From NCBI GenBank assembly GCA_035573895.1, contig DATLZR010000080.1:1-35218 (forward strand): a stretch of 35,218 nt of DNA. The letters are read 5' to 3'. The position numbers and the translations under genes are program-made. Positions 24,496 through 33,807 of this stretch are shown one piece after another. The stretch's first letter is position 1; each line of letters starts with the position of its first letter. The stretch comes from Blastocatellia bacterium (GTDB lineage Bacteria; Acidobacteriota; Blastocatellia; HR10). A model generated the notes under the pieces. The model did not search any database and was not told where the DNA came from. It saw nothing but the letters and a program-made list of their open reading frames with translations.

Positions 24496-26295
24496 CTAGA
24501 TTCCCGCGCGCTGGCGGGCGCGACGGATCACCGCTTCCATCTGATCACGATAGGTCGTGAAGGTATCGTCCACGACGCTGAGCGTGGGTATCTGCTCATC
24601 CCGAAGCAAAAGCGTCGCCGGATTCCAGCGACCGAAGCCGGCTTCGTGCACGCCGGTGCTGCCCCGTCCCGGAGCCGGATGGCTGAGGTGCTGGAAAAAG
24701 CGCGCGTATTTCTGCACGGCTGCCGGATAGGCGAACTGCGAGAACACATGATAAAGCGGGATGAACTCCAGCAGCGCGTCGTAATGCATCTCGCCGCAAG
24801 CCAGCACGTGCGGATATTTCGCCCGCAGGTCGAGGACGAGCCGTCGAGTCCCTTCGTGCATATCGGCCTTGGGATTGTTCACCCATCCGCCGACGATGTC
24901 GAGGAAGTAGGCATCCACGCCGTACCGTTCGATGACCTCCGAGATGCGTTCGAACAAATGCTCGCGCCAGGAGGCGACGCCGAGATTCATATACGAGAGC
25001 CAGCCGTCCTGATGGCGATCGTTGTCCCAATCCACCCAGTTGAGATCGAAGCGATCGCCGTCAATCTTCGCCGTGGCCGCATCGGCCAGACGGGCGAAGA
25101 CGGGCTGCTGGCGATTGGCCGCATTCGCTCCGAACATCGGCATCATGCGGAAGCCCAGCCGCTGGGCTTCTCGAATGAGCCGACGAAAGCCGTCCTCGCC
25201 GCCCATGCGCGGAGCGGGCCGATAGAGGGGATAGTCCCAGTAGTATCGGCCATCCCAGGCTGAGAGGAAGACGAGCACGCGATCAGCCGGGATGCGCTCG
25301 GCCATCCAGCGAAGGATCTCCCCCATGCGGGCGTAGTCGTTGAAGATGTAGCCCGTGTAGTGCATGCCGTGCAGCGTCACCACCAGCGCGATCCGCCGCA
25401 GCCATTCGGGAACGTCCTCGCGCGTCTCCCACGGTCGCAGGCGATAAACCCGTTCCAGGTGTTCATAGTGCCCGCGCGCGATCGCCTCCACCGTCGGCGC
25501 TCGCCCAATGCGCCAGCGAGGAAACGTCACCGTCGTCGGGCGCGTCCAGCCTTCCAGCTCGCATACGGCTTCCAGGCGATAGCCTCTCTCGCCCGGCTGG
25601 AAGTAGTAGCGTTTAGTCCGCACGCGATCATCGAGCGACGAGATGAAGAAGAAATCCCGCTCTCCCGCCTGCACGATGGCCAGCGGTGTTTCCATGCCGC
25701 GCGCCGATCCCGGACCGAACAGGTCTCCGCCGGAGAAGGGATAGCCCAGAAGCACTTCGTCCTCTCGCGGATCGAAAAAGCCCTGCAATGCACTGGAGAT
25801 GCGACCGCGCGGCACGCCCCGGATGATCGTCGTGGCGGCTTTCAGGGGACGGTCCATGCGCACCGTCACCTCCCACTCGATGAACGCGCCACGTTTCTCC
25901 AGGCGCGCCCGTAACTGTCCCGGAGCCTTCTCCTGTCCTCCCGCCCACACGAACCGATCGCACCGAAGTTCCAGCGCCTCTCCGCGCGCGTCCACCGTCA
26001 TTCGCTCTCGGTCCAGACTGTAGACGTTCTCGTGGGTGAAGATGAGGAATCCGAATTGATACCCCTCGAATTCGACCGACGGCTCCGGGAAATCGAAACT
26101 GAACTTCATGTACGACCGCCCGCGCGGCGGGACATGAACGCCGGTCGTCGAAGTGAACGGATGAATGGTCCCGTTGGGCACTTGAGGAAGAATGCGAGGG
26201 GGACTGGAGCGCGAGGAAGCCGGAGTAATGATCGCTCCGGCTCCCACAAGCCCCAGACCCTGAAGCAAGGCGCGACGAGAGAGGCGCTGGTTCAT
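24496..26295 (-). CDS. Exported two-domain TIM-barrel glycosidase-like protein, family unassigned
   Basis: A 599-residue protein with a clear Tat signal (S-R-R-A-L-L-Q-G-L, hydrophobic stretch to about 28). An N-terminal beta-sandwich (about 35-265) precedes a barrel (about 290-599). The barrel shows features of retaining alpha-glycosidases: V-D-A-Y-F-L-D-I-V-G-G-W at about 458-469, with a strand-end Asp as candidate nucleophile, and A-C-G-E-M-H-Y-D near 498-505, with a Glu as candidate acid/base. Motifs such as L-S-A-W-D-G-R-Y-Y-W-D-Y and N-W-V-D-W-D-N-D line the likely pocket. I cannot place it in a numbered GH family; GH36/GH-D-like or DUF6259-like barrels are possible relatives. GGAGGG precedes ATG. 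First gene of the three-gene cassette, 40 bp after the DUF885 gene, so coupled transcription is likely. Confidence 0.65.
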   Translation of the reverse strand: MNQRLSRRALLQGLGLVGAGAIITPASSRSSPPRILPQVPNGTIHPFTSTTGVHVPPRGRSYMKFSFDFPEPSVEFEGYQFGFLIFTHENVYSLDRERMTVDARGEALELRCDRFVWAGGQEKAPGQLRARLEKRGAFIEWEVTVRMDRPLKAATTIIRGVPRGRISSALQGFFDPREDEVLLGYPFSGGDLFGPGSARGMETPLAIVQAGERDFFFISSLDDRVRTKRYYFQPGERGYRLEAVCELEGWTRPTTVTFPRWRIGRAPTVEAIARGHYEHLERVYRLRPWETREDVPEWLRRIALVVTLHGMHYTGYIFNDYARMGEILRWMAERIPADRVLVFLSAWDGRYYWDYPLYRPAPRMGGEDGFRRLIREAQRLGFRMMPMFGANAANRQQPVFARLADAATAKIDGDRFDLNWVDWDNDRHQDGWLSYMNLGVASWREHLFERISEVIERYGVDAYFLDIVGGWVNNPKADMHEGTRRLVLDLRAKYPHVLACGEMHYDALLEFIPLYHVFSQFAYPAAVQKYARFFQHLSHPAPGRGSTGVHEAGFGRWNPATLLLRDEQIPTLSVVDDTFTTYRDQMEAVIRRARQRAGI

Positions 26296-26335
26296 CGTCG
26301 TTTCCCTCCATCAGCAGAAATCGCCGCTCACATCA

Positions 26336-28294
<1,959 letters not shown>

Positions 28295-28586
28295 CTTCTC
28301 TCCCCTCCTCCGAAAAATAGCCTGCGAGACATACGGAATGACGCGAAAAATCTCCGCCCACGGATGATAGGGTTCTCACGGATCACTCATCCGTCTTTTT
28401 CCTCCGCGGGTGACTCTCATTAACCATAGTTTTTCGGCCGAAGTCCTTCGGAAAATCCCTGGCAGTGCAAGTTGCTTGCCTGCCTGGTTCGACCTTTTGC
28501 GCGGCCGGCCGTTTGCCGGGGTGCTCCCGGGTTGTGCAGCGCAGGCTTTTCCCGCTCGCCGTTCATCGCGGGCGGGAAGGTTTGCG
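28295..28586. other. 292-bp gap with several hairpins
   Basis: This gap lies between the APC permease and DUF885 genes. Besides the alternative hairpins at 28361-28400 it contains CCGAA/TTCGG (about 28430-28443, loop GTCC) and TTCCCGC/GCGGGAA (about 28549-28578), the latter just after the permease stop. No gene is supported. I see no strong minus-strand promoter for DUF885, although one would be expected here if the operon is split. Confidence 0.5.
28361..28400 (+). terminator. Plus-strand terminator-like hairpin with alternative pairing
   Basis: ACGGAT (28378-28383) pairs with ATCCGT (28389-28394) over loop CACTC and is followed by CTTTTT, an intrinsic-terminator pattern on the plus strand. 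CGGATGA at 28361-28367 can instead pair with TCATCCG at 28387-28393, excluding the terminator stem. No plus-strand gene is nearby; it may limit antisense transcription. Confidence 0.4.
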
Positions 28587-30095
28587 CTACGTTTTGATTG
28601 CTCGCCAGCGACGGAACAGCTCATAAACGGGGAATCCCGTAAGCACAATGACCAGCCCCGGCCAGGTGGTTGCCGGTCGGTAGATGAAGAGGACGATCAC
28701 AATCGTCGCGGCTCCCGCAATGTAAAGAAGCGGCACAAAGGGATAGCCCCAGACGCGATAGGGGCGTTCCAGATCGGGTCGCCGGGAGCGCAAGCGAAAG
28801 ATGCCGACGATCGTGGCGATGTAAAAAAGAAGCGCCGCCGAGATGACATAATCGAGGAGATTGCTGTAGAGGTTTCCGTACCGGCCGGTCGCTTCATTGT
28901 AGGTTCGGGGGAGGACCAGTGCCGCTGCCCACAGACCTTGCAGCAGAAGCGCCCAGCCGGGCACGCGCGCTGAGTTCAGGTGACCCGCGAAGTTAAAGAA
29001 GAGGCCGTCCCGGGCCATGGCATAGTAGGCGCGGGCACCGGCCAGTATCAACCCGTTGATCGTCCCGAACGTCGAAATCATGATGGCTCCCGCCATGAGC
29101 ATCGTCCCCGTGCCGGGGAAAATCCGTTCGAGCATCGCCGTCGCCACTCGATCCGAAGGAGCCTGTTGAATCCCCGACAGCGGCAGGGTCACGAGATACG
29201 CGGTATTGGCCAGCAGATAAAGGGTGATGACGATGCCCGTGCCGAGGGCCATGGACAGGGGAATCGTGCGTTTGGGATTTTTCACCTCTCCGGCGGTGAA
29301 GGTGATGTTGTGCCAAGCATCGGCGGAAAAGAGCGATCCCGTCTGTGCGACGCAGAGGGCGACCAACAGCCCAAAGAACGTCGTCGCATCCAGTCCGGGA
29401 ACAATGGCCACCTGGCCGCGCGCCGTCCAGAGGTCGCCGAAATTCATCTCCACCGCCTGCGCGTTCCAGCCCACCAGCAGCCCCAGCACGATCAGAGCGA
29501 TGAGCGCGCCGGTCTTGGCCGTGGTGAAAAGGTTCTGCACGATCTTACCGTATCTCAAGCCGCGGCTGTTGATCCACGTCAACAGTCCGATGACCGATAC
29601 CGCCACCACTTGATTGGTGGACAGCGACAGCGCATAGCCTGACGACAGATGCACCGGTCCGATCAGGTAGCGCTCCTCCGAGATCGTCGGCCACAGTACG
29701 CCGAAAAAGCGAGCGAAAGCGACCGCCACGGCGGCAATCGTGCCGGTTTGAATGACGAGAAAGAGCGTCCAGCCGTAAAGGAAGCCCCACAGCGGCGAGA
29801 ACGCCTCGCGAAGGTAAACATACTGGCCTCCGGCGCGCGGCATCATCGCGGCCAGCTCGCCGTAAGAGAGGGCTCCCGCGATCGTCAACACACCGGTGAT
29901 GACCCACGCCAGGAGCAATCCGCCGGGACTGCCGATCTGCCGGGCCATGTCCGCTGAGACAATGAAGATGCCCGATCCGATCATGATTCCCACGACAATC
30001 ATGGTGGAATCGAACAGTCCCAGCGCTCGAGTAAACTCCCCGGGCGCTTCGTGAGGAACATCCTTTGCGGTGGCCTGAAAGGGTTTCACCCTCAT
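28587..30095 (-). CDS. APC-family amino acid permease
   Basis: A 502-residue integral membrane protein of the APC superfamily, probably importing or exchanging amino acids. The N-terminal G-I-M-I-G-S-G-I-F motif (about 36-44) forms the substrate-binding unwound helix of the family. About 12 hydrophobic helices are visible, in line with LAT-type bacterial transporters. The annotated ATG at 30095 overlaps the M24 stop (ATGA). GGAGG, however, abuts that ATG, whereas the GTG two codons later (30089) has ideal 6-base spacing and may be the true start. Its place between an M24 peptidase and a DUF885 protein suggests uptake of amino acids released from peptides. The exact substrate is unknown. Confidence 0.9.
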   Translation of the reverse strand: MRVKPFQATAKDVPHEAPGEFTRALGLFDSTMIVVGIMIGSGIFIVSADMARQIGSPGGLLLAWVITGVLTIAGALSYGELAAMMPRAGGQYVYLREAFSPLWGFLYGWTLFLVIQTGTIAAVAVAFARFFGVLWPTISEERYLIGPVHLSSGYALSLSTNQVVAVSVIGLLTWINSRGLRYGKIVQNLFTTAKTGALIALIVLGLLVGWNAQAVEMNFGDLWTARGQVAIVPGLDATTFFGLLVALCVAQTGSLFSADAWHNITFTAGEVKNPKRTIPLSMALGTGIVITLYLLANTAYLVTLPLSGIQQAPSDRVATAMLERIFPGTGTMLMAGAIMISTFGTINGLILAGARAYYAMARDGLFFNFAGHLNSARVPGWALLLQGLWAAALVLPRTYNEATGRYGNLYSNLLDYVISAALLFYIATIVGIFRLRSRRPDLERPYRVWGYPFVPLLYIAGAATIVIVLFIYRPATTWPGLVIVLTGFPVYELFRRWRAIKT

Positions 30096-31774
30096 CCTCC
30101 CTTGTGAAAAATGATCTCCCAGCGGGTGAAAGGTTCCGGCGGATCACGCCTCAGGTGGGCGGTTTCATCCGTTGGCGAACGCATTTTCATCGTGGGGTGC
30201 GTGAGCGCATGGGCGATTCCCGCGGAAATGGGGCACAGACTTTCGCGTCTGCGCACCGTCGGGGAAATCCGGGCTCCGTCGGGCCGGTCACTCCGTTCAG
30301 TGGTGCCCTGTTTTCTCTGCGGCTTCAGCTCGCTTTCGGGAACCGGAGGAAAGGCCTGGAGCATCCCCCCTCGTCCGACGAGTTTCTCGATATCGTCTAA
30401 TTCCGAGGGCAAGAAATCGGTGAAATTCTCCACGCCCGTCTCCGTCACGACCACCACGTCTTCATACCGGAGGTAGAGATTCTCTTCGGGCACGCGCAAC
30501 TGCGGATCAATCGAGAAGACCTGTCCGGGTTTGAGCACATCGCGCGTATAGGTGCCCACATCATGAACGGCCATTCCCACGGGATGAGAGAAGACGCCTC
30601 CTCCCGTTTCCACCAGCCGACGGGCGGCCCGTTCGTAAATCGGCTTGGAGAACGTCGTCCGGCGAAAGACGTCCTCCATCGCCGCTCGGGCTTCACTGAG
30701 GATCGTTTGCACGGTCACGCCGGGACGAATGCGGGCGAGGACGGCGTTTCGGTACTCCAGCACGAACTGGAGCAACTCCCGCTGCCAGGGGCTGAAGCGA
30801 CCGCTCACCGGCCACATGCGGGCGACATCGCTGGTGTAATAGCCGTAGTCGGGAGCATAGTCCATCAGGACGAGATCGCCTTCCTTCAACTGATCGAGAT
30901 TGCGGTAGTAGTGGATATTCCAGATGTTGGCCGTGCCGGAGGCGACAATCGAGCGATATCCTTCCAATCGGGCTCCGTTGACGAGGAAGACGTAGCGGGC
31001 GACGGCATCGAGCTGATACTCATAGACGCCGGGTCGCGTGGCTTTCATCGCTTCGATCAAACCGAGTCCCGCCAGTTGAGACGCCCGGCGAATGAGGGCG
31101 ATCTCGCGGGGACTTTTCACGCTCCGCAGCTCATCGAGGATGGGCGAGAGGTCCCGTACTTCCACCTGAGGAAAGCGCGTGCGAAGGAGTCCGACAAAAT
31201 GCGCCTCCCGTGAAGGACGCCCGTCCCAGTAATCCAGCGCGATGCTGGATTGCGCAGCCAGGAGTTCGCCGCGACTCTGGGCAGCGCCTTCGGCCGGGGC
31301 CATCGGCGTGTAAATCACCGGAGCGGGCCGTCCGAGAAACTGGCGCATCCAGTCGGCCGTCATCGCCGATGTGCTCAACACCTCATCCACACCGGTGAGC
31401 TGTTTCACCAGTTCGGCATCCTCGGCCGAGAGGACGCGCCCTTCAGCGCTCTCCAGCCGCGGATTCCGGGGCGGCAGCACCAGCGTCACCCGACGCGTTC
31501 GTCCATCCAGGATAATGTAGGAGTGAGGCGTCTCCACCCCGCAGAGGTAATAGAACTCGTTGGTCTGACGGGGATAAATGAACCCTCCGACCTGCGGCGC
31601 TCCTTGAACAAGGGCAACGGCCCGATCCCCGATTCGATCAAAGATCTTGTTCCAGCGGGCCTTGAATTCGTCCGGCGGGAAGTGCGATTGGTAATACGGT
31701 CGGCTCTGGCCGCAAGGTCTCAGCGGCACAAGAAGGATCATCCCCAGGGTACACCACCATCGCATCCTCAGCAT
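30092..31774 (-). CDS. M24-family aminopeptidase (Xaa-Pro type) with C-terminal tail
   Basis: A 560-residue exported pita-bread peptidase of the M24B (Xaa-Pro aminopeptidase) type, expected to cleave residues before proline. The signal spans about 1-22 (M-I-L-L-V-P-L). Metal ligands can be read as Asp305, Asp316, His397 (S-H-P-V-G-M), then Asp423 in F-S-I-D-P-Q, where Glu is usual, and Glu438. The N-terminal creatinase-like domain (about 30-200) is present. Normal family length ends near residue 485; the last ~75 residues are basic, unstructured and partly encoded by a repeat-like hairpin at 30236-30251. ATG 31774 follows TTTCGGAGG seven bases upstream. Its stop overlaps the permease start, so the genes are probably translationally coupled. 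Confidence 0.9.
   Translation of the reverse strand: MLRMRWWCTLGMILLVPLRPCGQSRPYYQSHFPPDEFKARWNKIFDRIGDRAVALVQGAPQVGGFIYPRQTNEFYYLCGVETPHSYIILDGRTRRVTLVLPPRNPRLESAEGRVLSAEDAELVKQLTGVDEVLSTSAMTADWMRQFLGRPAPVIYTPMAPAEGAAQSRGELLAAQSSIALDYWDGRPSREAHFVGLLRTRFPQVEVRDLSPILDELRSVKSPREIALIRRASQLAGLGLIEAMKATRPGVYEYQLDAVARYVFLVNGARLEGYRSIVASGTANIWNIHYYRNLDQLKEGDLVLMDYAPDYGYYTSDVARMWPVSGRFSPWQRELLQFVLEYRNAVLARIRPGVTVQTILSEARAAMEDVFRRTTFSKPIYERAARRLVETGGGVFSHPVGMAVHDVGTYTRDVLKPGQVFSIDPQLRVPEENLYLRYEDVVVVTETGVENFTDFLPSELDDIEKLVGRGGMLQAFPPVPESELKPQRKQGTTERSDRPDGARISPTVRRRESLCPISAGIAHALTHPTMKMRSPTDETAHLRRDPPEPFTRWEIIFHKGG
30236..30251. repeat. Hairpin repeat inside the M24 3' end
   Basis: CAGAC/GTCTG with loop TTTCGC lies within the coding tail of the M24 gene. 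Its stem resembles the CCAGACGT/ACGTCTGG units at the left end of the window, and like them it has a TTC-containing loop. It suggests insertion or spread of hairpin units into a gene end. Confidence 0.4.
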
Positions 31775-31813
31775 GATGACGCCTCCGAAAAATGCCGCGC
31801 GGGTTCGTCCGGC

Positions 31814-31853
31814 CGGTGCACCGCCGCACGCTGAGAAGGTGGGCGGTGCACCG
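31814..31853. promoter_or_regulatory. Twin 10-bp palindromes forming a 12-bp stem
   Basis: CGGTGCACCG occurs at 31814-31823 and again at 31844-31853; each is a perfect palindrome, spaced 30 bp centre to centre. Together the arms (31814-31825 and 31842-31853) also form a 12-bp perfect stem with a 16-nt loop. It sits between the amidohydrolase and M24 genes; it could be a pair of operators or an intercistronic RNA hairpin. Confidence 0.5.
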
Positions 31854-31860
31854 AGCGCGG

Positions 31861-33516
31861 TTACTTTTTCGCGTTGGTCGTACTGTCGGCGGCGACTTTG
31901 AGCCGCTCTTGTTTTTGCTTTTCGACCATGCGGGCGACGTCGGCCAGGAGCTTTTTGGCATCGTAGACGATACCGTCTTTGATCGTCCACTTGATGCCGC
32001 CCACGCGCTCGACCTTACCGGTCTTATCGTTGAGCTTGATGGCGCCCGTCCCGTAGAGAACCTTCAGATTCTCCAGCGGATTCTGATCCACGATCACCAG
32101 ATCGGCCAGCATTCCCTCGCGCACGATGCCGAACTCCAGCGGTTTCCCCTTGGGTTCGTGAAGGGTGAGCGCCCCGTTCAGAGTCGCTGCCTGAATGACT
32201 TCCAGGGGATGAAACCCGGCCTCCTGAAGCAGCTCCATCTCCTGAATGAACCCGAACCCGTAGGTGTTGTAGATGAAGCCGGAGTCCGACCCCACCGTCA
32301 CGCGTCCACCGATCTTTTTGTAATCGTTGAGCAGCCGGAACCAGACCTGATAGAAATTCTTCCAGGCGACTTCGTCCCATGTCGTCCAGTAGTACCAGTA
32401 GGAACCGTGATTGGCCCGGTTGGCTTCATAGAAGTCCATGAGCGAGGGGAGCGTGTATTTCTCGTGCCAGTCGGCATTGCGCATGCGCATCTGGTCGCGG
32501 CTGGCCAGATAGGCGACCATCGTGGGATCGAAGGTCGTCCCCAGTTTCTTGTGTTCTTTGAGATAGTCGTTCCACTCGGGACTGCCCGGCGGATGAATCT
32601 TGTCCCAGAGCCGGGCGACCTGACCGAAGCGATCCTGTTCGTTGTAGTAGTTGTAGTCAACGGGCCAGGGCTGCACGACGTAGTCTTTGAGCAACGCTTC
32701 AAAGTGGCCGTAGAAATGGGTGACGGTTCCCAGTCCCAGGCGGGCGGCTTCCAGAGCATCCATGCGGGCGACGCCGAGTTGCGAGAGGTGAGCCGTTGAT
32801 CCCAGTCCGTGCTTTTTGGCTTCATCCAGCAGCGCCGCCATGATCTCCGGAGGATAGGCGTCGAGCTTCAACCCATCCACGCCGTTTTGCGCCGCCCAGC
32901 GCACCCACTCGCGGGCCTCTTCGGGCGTTCTCACCGGGCCGCGCCCCCAGCCGGTGCCCGGGCGCTGGTAGTTGAAGATGCGCGGAGCCACGATCTCATT
33001 GCGGGCGCTACGCTCCTTCTCTTTCACGGCGATCTCGTTGGGAGCGAGGGGAACGCCGCGCACGGTGGTGACCCCATGCGCCATCCAGAGTTTATAGGCG
33101 TACTCGGCTTCGGGGTTTTTGGGCGGTCCGCCGGCGTGAACATGCATGTCCACAAAACCCGGCAGGACGTACATCCCGGTGGCATCAATCTCATAGTCGG
33201 GGTTCTCCGGCGGGCGATTGGGCCGCAGGGGAAGACCCGGCGTGCCCGCCACCCGAATTTCCTTAATCCGGTTGTTTTCGATGACAATGTCCACGGGGCC
33301 CCGCGGCGGCGCACCGGTACCATCAATGAGGATGGCTCCGCGAATCACCAGAGTTCGGAACGGGCCGACTCCCTCATCGGATCGTCGCGGGGGAGCGGGA
33401 ATCAACTGGGCGTCCGGCTGTCGTTGCTGACTCAGTACCGGCAAGGATAGTCCACTGCTGGCAATGACGAGGAAAAGAAGCAGACCACTCACCACCGTTT
33501 TTGACTTTCGATTCAT
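31861..33516 (-). CDS. Secreted metal-dependent amidohydrolase
   Basis: A 551-residue amidohydrolase-superfamily protein with a Sec-type signal (N-terminal Arg/Lys, hydrophobic 8-26, cleavage near L-S-Q). The barrel starts with D-M-H-V-H (His125, His127). Other likely metal ligands are Lys217 in G-L-K-L-D-A, His243 in T-A-H-L, His267 and/or His271, and Asp411 in V-G-S-D-S-G. This pattern fits the imidazolonepropionase/prolidase-like branch, which often acts on Xaa-Pro dipeptides, but the substrate is not fixed. The C-terminal segment adds a Lys-rich tail. ATG 33516 follows TTTCGGAGG. It is 86 bp upstream of the M24 gene on the same strand, so a joint role in proline-containing peptide breakdown is plausible. 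Confidence 0.88.
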   Translation of the reverse strand: MNRKSKTVVSGLLLFLVIASSGLSLPVLSQQRQPDAQLIPAPPRRSDEGVGPFRTLVIRGAILIDGTGAPPRGPVDIVIENNRIKEIRVAGTPGLPLRPNRPPENPDYEIDATGMYVLPGFVDMHVHAGGPPKNPEAEYAYKLWMAHGVTTVRGVPLAPNEIAVKEKERSARNEIVAPRIFNYQRPGTGWGRGPVRTPEEAREWVRWAAQNGVDGLKLDAYPPEIMAALLDEAKKHGLGSTAHLSQLGVARMDALEAARLGLGTVTHFYGHFEALLKDYVVQPWPVDYNYYNEQDRFGQVARLWDKIHPPGSPEWNDYLKEHKKLGTTFDPTMVAYLASRDQMRMRNADWHEKYTLPSLMDFYEANRANHGSYWYYWTTWDEVAWKNFYQVWFRLLNDYKKIGGRVTVGSDSGFIYNTYGFGFIQEMELLQEAGFHPLEVIQAATLNGALTLHEPKGKPLEFGIVREGMLADLVIVDQNPLENLKVLYGTGAIKLNDKTGKVERVGGIKWTIKDGIVYDAKKLLADVARMVEKQKQERLKVAADSTTNAKK

Positions 33517-33540
33517 AAGCCTCCCTCCGAAAGCGTGGTC

Positions 33541-33561
33541 GTGCCGGCTGGAGGCCGGCAC
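33541..33561. repeat. 8-bp perfect hairpin near the amidohydrolase start
   Basis: GTGCCGGC (33541-33548) and GCCGGCAC (33554-33561) form a perfect hairpin with loop TGGAG. It is in the leader of the amidohydrolase and resembles the stem-loop style of the left-end mosaic. It may be a dispersed palindromic unit or a leader structure. Confidence 0.45.
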
Positions 33562-33694
33562 GGATTCTCATCGGGGAAGAATCCCTCCTGACCGATCACG
33601 CTCTCCCCGATTGATCATCGTCGCTGCCCCATTCAGTCAGGCGTACCTCCAAGGCTGTTGAGATAGCGCTCCGTCCTGATGCGGGCGAGCGCAT

Positions 33695-33723
33695 ATTCTA
33701 TCACGACCGCTGCCCGTGGACGA
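33695..33723 (-). promoter_or_regulatory. Extended -10 promoter for the amidohydrolase-led group
   Basis: On the minus strand TAGAAT (33695-33700) with an upstream TG and a poor -35, TCGTCC (33718-33723), at 17 bp. The start would be near 33688, leaving a leader of about 170 nt that contains the hairpin at 33541-33561 and an ATCGGGGA/TCCCCGAT inverted repeat (33570-33611). Confidence 0.35.
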
Positions 33724-33807
33724 CACGGGGCCGCCGATCTTTTTACTGCTCCTCGCGCTCCGATGGCGGATGACGAGCCTGGCCAGTTCCTGCCTCGCGC
33801 GTCGCCC

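Noticed and set aside
31774-31990. Longer form of the M24 protein starting near 31990
   Set aside because: It would run into the amidohydrolase 3' end and bury the signal peptide; ATG 31774 has TTTCGGAGG at proper spacing.
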